From NCBI RefSeq assembly GCF_021134715.1, contig NC_060026.1:2542001-2606000 (forward strand): a stretch of DNA of 64,000 nucleotides, written 5' to 3'. Under the pieces are notes generated by a model. The model was given only the letters and a program-made list of their open reading frames with translations. It did no database searches and had not been told where the DNA came from. Origin of the DNA: Daphnia pulex. Taxonomy: Eukaryota; Arthropoda; Branchiopoda; Diplostraca; Daphniidae. Shown one piece after another: positions 21,099 to 30,229 of the stretch. A program made the translations under genes and the position numbers. The stretch's first letter is position 1. Every line of letters begins with the position of its first letter.

Positions 21099-22725
21099 AT
21101 GGGATTTTGGAAAAAAAATTTCAGAGATTTCATTATTATTCTTAAGTTATTGGTCCTTGGAAGCTATGCCATGTATTTGGAAACTTGCAGTACCGTTCTT
21201 CCATTAAAAGGTAAGCTAGCTGCCTGTCCTATACTTGAACCGCGCAATAATTTTTTGTACCTTCTAATACCACCTCCCATATATTTGATACTACTTTCAA
21301 TAAATTTAAAATCGGTAAACTGAATTTTTTAACAACAATAGTCCATATGTCCAAAGCCCGCGAGCTCTATTTTCTTGAATTTTTCGGTGCAGAAGTGAAA
21401 GGTAAAAGAATGCGTCTGCTAGGTCGAGTGGTAGACTAGATTTGAAAAAGTTCGTTTCCATAGTTACCGTGAATAGTACTGGAGTACTGCTCTTGCTCCG
21501 AGTCCAATCACTGTTATCTCTAATTATATTTTACTAACGTCTTTTGCGATTTTTTTACTTTCATGCAGACCCTTTAAAAAGAGAAGAGGAATATGCCGTC
21601 ATCACAGGTGGAAATCAGGGAATAGGATGGTTCACCATAAAGGCGTTAGTCAAATCTGGAATGAAAGTGATTGTTGGTAAGTGTTTTAAAAATATTTCGC
21701 CACTAAAGATTCCTTTCTAGGTGCTAATAAAAATCTTCCGTGATAGGTTGTAGAGATGGCCCGTGCAAGGATCAATTATACGAATCAATCAAGGATGCCG
21801 GATTTCCAACTGGATCTGTAGAATGGATTAATCTAGATCTATCGTCGATGGATTGTGTTCGAACGTTTGGGAAGGCGGTTCTCGATAAAAATATCCCCAT
21901 TAGTCTTTTAATCAACAACGGTTAGACTCTGTCTCATTCATTTTAAATTATACGGTTTACTAAATGTCGGATATAATCCATCTGTTGTGCTTAAGCTGGA
22001 ACCATGTCACCTTACGCCTTGACAAAGGATGGTTTCGAGACGCAATTTGCTGTGAACTATTTAGGCCACTTTCTATTAACGCATCTCCTTTTGCCACGCC
22101 TCATAGAGGCAGGAACGGAAAATAAAGCAGCAAGGATCGTTTGTCTTTCTTCGATAGGCCATGCCTTCGGGTGGTTTGAAATAGACGACCTTCAGGCCAA
22201 GTAATCACATTGCTGGATCATTTCTGGATAATAATTATTATGTTTGAATTCCGTTCCATTCAGGTCTTACTTTAACAAATTATGCGCCTATTCTCAATCG
22301 AAATCTGCAATAATCATGTTCACCAAGGTCTTGCATGAGCGCTTGTCTCTTAAGAATTATCCCGTAAAAATTTATGCCATTCACCCTGGAATTATAAGAT
22401 CTGCTTTATGGACTCAACATTGGTTCGCGAATATTGGTTATCTGACGACGAAATTGATAGCTAAGGTAAGAAGGCTACGTAAATCCAGGGATACTAAATA
22501 AATAGTTACCTTTAACTGTATTTTATGTAGACTGAAGAACAGGGCGCTCAACGGGTGGTTCACGCTGCTTTATCGCCGCAAGTGGAAGACTTGAGTGGGA
22601 ATTATTTTGAAAATTCCAAAGCAGTCGAGCCGATAAAACTGGTTCGCAATCGCGACACCCAGAAAAAATTATGGGAAAAGTCTTGTCAACTGCTTGACAT
22701 CTCTCAATTTGGTGGCTTGCAATAA
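21099..22725 (+). CDS. Short-chain dehydrogenase/reductase, retinol-dehydrogenase-like, copy 3
   Basis: Exons 21099-21210, 21569-21676, 21747-21920, 21996-22200, 22264-22465, 22531-22725 (996 nt, 331 residues), same phases as copies 1 and 2. The N-terminus IIILKLLVLGSYAMYL is hydrophobic. The cofactor loop reads TGGNQGIG, with Gln where the sisters have Arg, which could shift NADP(H) handling. LDLSS, NNAG, CLSSIGHA, YSQSKSA and IHPG are present. The tail ends SQFGGLQ, one residue longer than the others. Intron 1 is longer than in the sisters and contains a possible 60-nt optional exon. Stop only 150 bp from the stop of the convergent deacetylase gene. Confidence 0.92.
21342..21401 (+). CDS. 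Possible 60-nt cassette exon in dehydrogenase copy 3
   Basis: The stretch lies inside intron 1 between an acceptor-like ACAACAATAG and a donor-like GAAAG|GTAAAA. It is 60 nt long, starts and ends in phase 1 exactly like the exon 1/exon 2 junction, and is open (VHMSKARELYFLEFFGAEVK). Inclusion would add 20 residues between the hydrophobic N-terminus and the Rossmann fold, or could offer an internal start at its ATG. The acceptor has a poor pyrimidine tract. Confidence 0.3.
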
Positions 22726-22874
22726 CACTGAACTGCATACCTCTCCAAAATCCCAACTAGCCCTTTGAATTTTTGTTTTGTTTTGTTTACAGAATGTAAT
22801 TAATTAATGTGAATCACCATTTGACAATTTGAATATATTTCTATTTACCAAAAATAAGACTAAAGTAATTAAAC

Positions 22875-24572
22875 CTATTGCTTGGTTATTCTCCGAGAAG
22901 TCAGTTCCACAGCGGCAGGATTTTGATAAACTTTCTGTGAGGCAATCCAGGTGGAAACGACATTGAGGTCGTGATCGAGAATGACAAAATCGGCATCGCG
23001 CCCAAAGAGAAGAGACCCTTTGCGATCGTTAATGCCTAAGGCGCAAGCTGGATGCAAAGTAGCTGCTTCCAGAGCTTCAACAGTAGAGCACTCTGATTGA
23101 TAAAATTGTAATTACTTTAACAGTTGAACGGGCAATAATAATTTTTTCGAGTAACACCTGTAGCGCGCTTCAAGTGACGGACGCATTTATCCATCGAGGC
23201 TATCGCTCCACACAATGTGGTGGTCCCAGCCAACACGGCACAGTTTTCCTTGACATCAACGTCCTGGTAACCGAGTTTGTATTGTCCAGGTTGCAAGCCG
23301 AGCGCCGACATCGCATCGGTTACTAAAACGAGTCCTGCATCAATCACGCAAAAATGACATTTAGGTCGCAATAAAAGTGGAAAAGGAAAAATATGAGGAG
23401 AGGTTGCTATTTAACCTTTAGGATGAGTTCTGTAGGCAATGCGAAGCGCTGCTGGATGAGTGTGGATTCCATCAGCGATAATTCCGTAATAAACAGTTTT
23501 TCCGGGTGGAATTTTCGAAGAGGCTAGCAACCCGATCAGCCCAGGATCTCGGTGATGGAACTATATATATTTAAAATGCTTAAATTAAGAGAGACGAAAA
23601 CTATATCAACATACTGGAATTACTCTTACAGGCAACATGGCGTTAAAAAGATGAGTGATAAAGGAGGCACCATTTCTTACTGCTTCTTCTCCCTGAATAA
23701 GGCTACCCATTGAATGGCCTGTAAAAGAAATACAACAGTTAACAAACCTCTAAACTGCAATCATTTACGCAAGACATACCCAGCGAAACTGTCACACCAT
23801 TACTGGTTAAGTATTTAATAACTTCTGTTGAATTTTCCAGCTCAGGAGCTAGAGTGATCATTGAGATATTCCTCCAGTGCTTTCCATATACTTCTTCAAT
23901 AGAACTGGCTCCCTATTCCACATAAAAAGACAGATAATTCATTGAATGGAAAATGCAAATTAATAAACCCTTACATTGGTGAACTTGTGAATAAATTGCA
24001 AGTCATGTGCACCCTTTTTATCATTATTGATAAAAGGTCCCTCAACATGTATGCCAAGGATTTCTGCTCCGTCAGAACCTCCTGGAGTTTTCTTAATTTT
24101 TTCTACAACCTAAATGGTTCATGGTTAAATATTTTTCTGTAAATAACAAATGCACAGAGTAAAATTGCCTGGTGATAATATTTAGGTGATGAGGTAACCA
24201 GTGTAGGACAAAATGAAGTAGTACCATAAGCCAAAAGTCCTTTAGCTACCACTTTCAAGCCTTCCTCAATGGTTTCACTATCGTGAGAAAAATCCACACC
24301 AAAGCCACCTACAAAAAATCACAAGAAAAGTGTTTAGTAAACCTACCCGGAACTTAACTTACATAATAATTACCATTTACTTGTACATCTATGAATCCTG
24401 GAGCAATCGTAAGCCCTTCACAATCAATTTTTATGTCAGCGTAGTCCTTTTGGTCAAAGAAAATGGGTTCTGGATTGACAATTTTGCCATCACAGGTCCA
24501 CAGGTCCTCTTTAATGATTTTCCCATCTCGCAAAATGAAGCAATTGTGGAACTGGATTATTTCATTCCCCAT
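22875..24572 (-). CDS. AMDHD2: N-acetylglucosamine-6-phosphate deacetylase
   Basis: Removes acetate from GlcNAc-6-P to give GlcN-6-P in amino-sugar breakdown. Eight coding exons on the minus strand: 24572-24374, 24308-24169, 24109-23975, 23912-23780, 23718-23630, 23560-23416, 23334-23158, 23092-22875 (1,236 nt, 411 residues, near the animal family length). Motifs in order: [28 protein letters not shown] (metal-ligand Glu), GHSMGS and THLFNAM (metal-ligand His), [22 protein letters not shown] (catalytic Asp), [10 protein letters not shown]. The second intron, 24110-24168, is 59 nt and of GC-AG type. The ATG at 24572 follows an acceptor (CAAAGCAG|A), so translation starts in exon 2 after a 5' untranslated exon. 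Head to head with the deaminase gene for the next step. Confidence 0.95.
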
Positions 24573-24646
24573 TCTGCTTTGAATAACAGACAACAACAAC
24601 AGTAAAGAAGGACTGCCACGCAAAACTATGACTTTACTTGTCTTAC

Positions 24647-24840
24647 CTGTTGGCTGTCAGATGACTGTCTCTCAACACAAATTTCTAATTCTGGATTCTG
24701 GATTTGTTTTTGTTCTTGGTTCGGTTTTTCCACCAGTCTCTTTATATTTCCGTTTTTGAACGGCAAACCAAATATAGAGTGTAGGACAGCCGTAGAAAGC
24801 TGAGCATCAGTTCTGCAGTTTCTGCGTTTTTGGCGATGCA
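24647..24840 (-). other. AMDHD2: 5' untranslated first exon of the deacetylase gene (approximate)
   Basis: A strong donor CAACAG|GTAAGACAAG ends at 24647 on the minus strand and pairs with the acceptor just before the ATG-containing exon, leaving an intron of 73 nt. The upstream boundary is not readable and is set only roughly. Confidence 0.5.
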
Positions 24841-25192
24841 AAATGAGGTCTTCTTTTTAGAAAGTAGTGTTTCACTGAAATATTAAACCTCATACAGATT
24901 GCAGATAAGGACTTTGAGATGTTGAACTCATTCTGCGCTCTCATTGTTGCAACGATCTAACCAGTTTCGTCCGGGTTGGAAATTGGGGTTGCTAACCGAA
25001 GACTTTTTGGGTATCGTGAACTTTCCAGCCACTGAATCTCAGCAGTCGACAACCGTCGAGCTTGGCGTCAACAACAATAATAAAAGATTGCAGCAGCAGG
25101 GTCGCCGTTTATTTGTTTTTCTAATTCACCGTCCCGTCGCCAACTCTGCACATCACATCTCTAAAAAACTTAACTCGAGTAAAAAACAAAAA
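24841..25192. promoter_or_regulatory. Shared promoter interval of the deacetylase and deaminase genes
   Basis: Start codons of the two divergent genes are 620 bp apart, and less than about 350 bp separates the likely deacetylase leader from the deaminase ATG. No TATA box is obvious on either side. The interval also contains the deaminase 5' leader. A bidirectional promoter is inferred from layout only. Confidence 0.5.
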
Positions 25193-27355
25193 ATGCGTTT
25201 AGTAATTCAAGACAATGCCGATTTAGTGACCGACTGGGCTGCTCGATATGTTCTCAAACGGGTCAAAGATTTTAATCCCGGGCCTGACAACTTTTTCGTC
25301 CTTGGCCTGCCAACTGGTAATTTACAATCATGTTTCGTTTTTATCTAATCTCTCTCTTTTTGTTTTTTATTAAACACACACGATATACCGTACGTGCAAA
25401 GTATAAGCTAAGTTTGGCTTTCATAAATATGCTAATGTCTTAGATATACAATTGGAATGTGAAACAATGACCTGCTTCACTGACTGTTATACCAATACTC
25501 AATGATTTGGTTTGTTTGGATTTCTTTTGATTGAATGATGACAATCGATAGGAAGTACACCACTCGGCATGTACCGCAAATTGATTCAATTCCACAAGCA
25601 AGGCAGAATTTCGTTCCGTTACGTCAAAACGTTCAACATGGACGAATACGTCAATCTGCCGCGTGATCACCCCGAATCGTATCACTACTTTATGTGGAAC
25701 AATTTCTTCAAGCACATTGATATTCTGCCGGAGAACGTGCACATTCTGGACGGCAACGCCAGCGATTTGCAGGCCGAATGCCTTGCCTACGAGGAGAAGA
25801 TTAAAGGAGCTGGCGGAGTCCATCTTTTCATCGGAGGTATAGCCTAACATAATTTATGATCGACTAAATATTCAACTGTCAACTGCACGTAGTAGTTATT
25901 TGTTCATTTGAAAAAATGTTAATTTTCGGAAAACTAATTCGTTGCCGTGTTGCTCGTATATTATATCCAAAGGAATCGGCCCTGACGGACATATAGCTTT
26001 CAACGAGCCCGGCTCTTCCCTCGTATCCAGGTAGTATTAGAATAATTTAGTGCATAGTACTAGCTGTTTGGCTGCTCGTTTATTTTATTTTCCGAGATGG
26101 TTATCGTCCCCCCTTCTTCTTTTAACGGCGTTATGTTTGTCCTACTTCTTAATTTTCCTTTTATTTTTATTTTTTAAAATTGGTAGAACCCGTTTGAAGA
26201 CTTTGGCACAAGATACCATCATCGCCAACGCCAGGTTTTTCAACAACGACCTGTCAAAAGTTCCAAAACAAGCGCTGACGGTCGGCGTGGGCACCGTAAT
26301 GGACGCCAAAGAGGTAAATTATATTGTTGATGCGGACAAAAAGCCAAATAATAAATTTGGTGTTTGGGTTTGGAATAATCCCACGGGTTCGGTCCCCTAT
26401 AACTTACGTCGAATTTGTTTCGCCCCTCCAGGTGATGGTGCTAATTACCGGCGCCCATAAAGCCCTGGCCCTCTACAAGGCTGTGGAAGAAGGAGTCAAC
26501 CACATGTGGACCGTCTCGGCCATCCAGCAGCACCCCCGTGCTCTCCTCATTTGCGACGAGGACGCCACGTTGGAACTCAAAGTCAAGACGGTGAAATATT
26601 TCAAGGTATCAAAAAGGAATTTCAACCGTAAACTTGAGGAATAAGGTCCTGGGAATTGGGTTTTTCTCTTTTCTTTTGTGTCTTCAATTACTTTCATTCT
26701 CGGCCTTCAATTTTATTCGGTTTGACTATTTGGGGGGAAAAACACTCACGACGACAAAACACCAAATATCAATTCTCATTTCCTGTTGGTGTCCGTTTCT
26801 ACATCAAGGACCTGTGGGAAGTTCATAATGAGCTGGTGGAAGATGTCCCCAGCAATCTTGATCTCCTTCCTTCTTTAGGTTAAAACAAAACAGAAAGGTA
26901 CAAACACACAAAGTGGTCCAGCCAGAACAACAAAATCAAAGCATGTCTATATACCTCCTCTCCCTTGTTATGTGTGTGCATTGGCTTGAAGGGGGAAAGA
27001 AAAATACCTCCCAACTCATTTAGGGAGGCAGCAGCACAATTTCTAGCATCACCTTTTAATCTTTGAAAAATTAAAAAAAGTCTCTGCCCAATAACAACAC
27101 TCAACACTTTTGTGTGTGTCCATGCCGTTTGTCTCGCGTGATATGTTTTCTGTCGTGTGTGTGTGCCAGTCCAGACGTCTGTGTCATTTCCATGTGATTT
27201 TTGTTTTTTCCTCCTGTCCGCAAAAGATTTTCTTCTTCTAACGAAAATAATTTTGTTTTTCTCTTTTTTTTGGTTTTTAGAATTTGTGGGACGTTCACAG
27301 CAAATTAGTCGACCCGCTAGACGACGTCAAGACTCCAGATGGAACCCAGGCCTAA
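25193..27355 (+). CDS. GNPDA: Glucosamine-6-phosphate deaminase/isomerase
   Basis: Converts GlcN-6-P to fructose-6-P and ammonia. Exons 25193-25316, 25552-25836, 25973-26030, 26187-26313, 26432-26605, then one of two last exons (26809-26883 or 27281-27355); either choice gives 843 nt, 280 residues. Motifs: [57 protein letters not shown] (first catalytic Asp), [18 protein letters not shown] with the Asp, His and Glu of the active site, [30 protein letters not shown], and [12 protein letters not shown]. Length and motifs match animal GNPDA1/2. Cytosolic by family. Transcribed away from the deacetylase gene. AATAAA at 27679-27684. Confidence 0.96.
26809..26883 (+). CDS. GNPDA: Alternative last coding exon 6a of the deaminase gene
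   Basis: After acceptor TTTCTACATCAAG it reads [16 protein letters not shown]... to a TAA, 25 codons. It is in the correct phase 0 after exon 5 (KYFK). It resembles exon 6b position by position (D/N-LW-E/D-VH-N/S) and has exactly the same length. No AATAAA was seen between it and exon 6b, so its own 3' end is unclear. Confidence 0.7.
   Translation, partial: DLWEVHNELVEDVPSNLDLLPSLG
27281..27355 (+). CDS. GNPDA: Alternative last coding exon 6b of the deaminase gene
   Basis: After a long pyrimidine tract and TTTTTAG it reads [17 protein letters not shown]... to TAA, 25 codons, phase 0. The LVDPL segment is the closer match to the usual animal C-terminus (HNKLVDPL). It is followed by an AATAAA signal about 325 bp on. 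Confidence 0.8.
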   Translation, partial: NLWDVHSKLVDPLDDVKTPDGTQA

Positions 27356-29277
27356 AAGAAAATAAGACAAAGAAATGATGATGATGACGATATGGAAGTT
27401 TCGCGACTCCGCCCGGAATTCTGTAGAGAAATTTATATATGATCGGTCCAGACAGCCTTTGTGTGTGTGTGTGTGTGTTCGCACCGTATCACATCCAGAT
27501 TTGTTTTTTATTCATGTTTTTTTTTATTATTATTATTATTCTTTTTTAAATTCAAATCTCTATATTGAATGTTTTAGATGTGATGTTACAAAAGAATTGG
27601 AGAAGGACAACATTTTTTTTTCTTTTTATGTCGTTCTATTATTTTCTCTTCGTTTTTTTTTGGGAGTTTTCATCCAATAATAAAAAAAAACATCAATTTC
27701 AAAAAAATTCCGCCAAGCACAGAAAATAAAACAAAATTGTCGATTAATTATGTATAGAATATATAAAAAAAAGGGGATTCGCCCTCCGTCGTCCAGTCTC
27801 ACTCAATCGCCCCTCCCCCATTCGGTAATTAAACAATTTTTTCATTGGCAGGAAAGACCAAAAAGAAAATTCGAAAATTAAAGGAGGAGGTGAAAAATGG
27901 AAAAAAATCAAAAACATCACTTGCAAGAATTTTTTTTTTCCAGTCAAAGAAAGACACTTTTGAAAAGATTTAAGGCACGTTATTCTTTCCTGACAATTTT
28001 TTTTTCCAAAATTAAAAAAAAAAATTAATAAAAAAAGACAATCAATTTTCACATCCGTCATTTGAAAAGAGAAAAGAAAAACAAATATTATAAAAGCAGC
28101 ATAGTAGCAGCAGCAGTAAAAAAAAAGAGAGAGGAGCACGGGATCCGCCATTGGAAAATTAAAAAATTGAAGAAGAAAAAATTAAACCCTCCCCACATAT
28201 TTTACGGTTAATAATTTTTTTAAAATATGATATTTAACAAAATTCCAAGGACTTGTGTGTCTGTGTGTAAAGAGAGAAAGAAAATATGACCCAATTGAGA
28301 AAAGAGAGAAACAACAGTGGAGGCCTGGCGAGTGTGTGTGTGTGATGTAAGGGAAAATAATTTTGTTTGGAAATGAGGAAGCGCGGGCGAATATTTTTCC
28401 CACAAATCTTAAAAAAAAAAAAGGTAATAAATTTGTCCAATTTAAGAGATAAAAGAGATGAATGAGGAAATCAAAAAATTAAGAAATCAGAGTATAGAGG
28501 AGGGAGGAGTAAGGGGGATTGAGATCGCCGTTATTTTTTTTTTTTAACAACCGTTACAATTGAGGACGTTGAAGGAGGAGATGAAGGTTACACAAACATT
28601 TTTCTTTTTTCCTTTCAAAAAGATAAAGAATTTTAAAAAACCCAGTCCGGAACGGCCCTGGGTTTTTTTTTCTTCTTCTTCTTCTTTCTACGTCATGAAC
28701 TGTACACACACAATGAATTAATATAAGAGTACACACACGCATTATATAATCAGCACGAATAAAGTGTTGCAGATTCCGGCGGAAATTAAAAAAAAAACAT
28801 GCCAAATAATAAGAAGAATCGATCACCAATTTTCCTTTTTTGTTTTCAAAGGGAATTTAAAATAATAAAAAACAAAAATGTCGAGGGGGAAGGTAAAAAT
28901 TTACAAAATATGGACATACAAAATGGCCCAGCGGAGAGCGTTAAGGGATCGTCAACAACACATGACACGAATCAACGATAACGGATTTCGGTCACACAGC
29001 TGACGAGGCCAACAAGTCCAGCCCGAATGCTTTTTTAATGAGTGTCCAGCGACCAGAACGAAAATTTAAAAAAATCAAAATCAAAATTTGTGGGGTGGAA
29101 AAGGGGGGAATGAAGAGAATTGAAAATTAAAAATTTTGTTTTCAATTTCTTTTGACTTGAAAAGGAACAACAACAAAAAAAAATTAAAAAAGAAATCAAA
29201 CAAAACATCACTAATTTCTTTTTTTTTTCGTCGTGGGAGAAAAAACATATTTGAAAAACAAATCGTTTTTCCCGCCA
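27356..29277. other. Convergent 3' regions of the deaminase and Shroom genes
   Basis: About 1.9 kb between the two convergent stop codons. It contains a (GT) run at 27461-27478, many A and T runs, and no coding signal on either strand. AATAAA on the plus strand at 27679-27684 serves the deaminase. Minus-strand AATAAA words near 27505-27530 could end Shroom, in which case the two 3' untranslated regions would overlap. Confidence 0.5.
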
Positions 29278-30229
29278 TCAGACTCTGGGTCGAAGATGAA
29301 GCGTTTCTCGGAGAGCGGCCAGCTGTTCATCACCCAGCTTGATTTTCTCGTCGATTTCTCGCTGATCAATGACCAATTTGGCTTTCATCGTGACAAAGTG
29401 GCTGTAATCGGCAAACTCTTCTTCCGTCAAGTATTTCGAGAGCAGGCCCGACACCTGGCGCGACCGCCGGTCGATATTCTCCTTCAAACGTTTCGCCTCT
29501 TCCAGCTGCTCCAGCAGCTTGTCCCGCTTCCCTTCCAACACCATCTACACGCCAACGGCCAACGAGAAAAAGAAGAAAACGTTATTTTTATCTGATTATG
29601 CGTTTGGCCCGTTTGTTTCCTTTGAACTGGACAGGCGCCCGCGGGGCGGCCAGTTAAAAACAACATTTATCGGCACCACCACCACGTTACCTTTTCTTGG
29701 GCTTCGGCTTGGTTGGGAAGTGAAAGGAGGGCGTTTTGGGCTCGGGCCAATCGGCCGGCCAGCGCCAAAAGCAGGGCCGTGATCTTGTCCACCTCGGCGA
29801 CGTGGAGGAAGACCTTGTTGGTCTCGGCCGGCGTTGCTACGCAAGCCACTCGGCTCGTCACCGAGCGACCCAGCAATTCGTTGGCTTCCACCTCCTCCTG
29901 GATGGCCTCGCGCTCAGAGCGGAGCACGTCCAGCTTTCGGGCCAGTCGCGACACCAGCTCCTCCTTCAATTATACAAACGATTTTGGTCATTTTCACGTT
30001 GTTCTCCTTAAAAAATTAAAAATAAATTTGTTGTTTCACCTTTTTCTTAATGAGTAATTCGGAATCGACGGGTTCTCCGTTTCTTCCGTATTGCATTCCG
30101 CCGCCGGATTCACTGCCGTCGAGGCTGTTGAGAATGTGGTTGCTATGGTAACGCGTCAGCAGTTTAGCTCGAGGCTCCGACGTCGTAAAATAAGCCGAAG
30201 TAGCCGGAAGAGGTGCGCAACTGTTGGAT
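29278..30229 (-). CDS. shroom: Shroom ASD2 domain exons
   Basis: Three 3' exons: 30229-30040, 29963-29691 and 29544-29278 with the stop. They read ELLIKKKEELVSRLARKLDV, then LLSLPNQAEAQEK, then LLEQLEEAKRLKENIDRRSR, GLLSKYLTEEEFADYSHFV, LVIDQREIDEKIKLGDEQLA and the end LRPRV. This is a continuous coiled coil typical of ASD2, the three-helix dimer that docks Rho kinase. The domain is the diagnostic part of the gene and shows no lesion. Confidence 0.95.
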
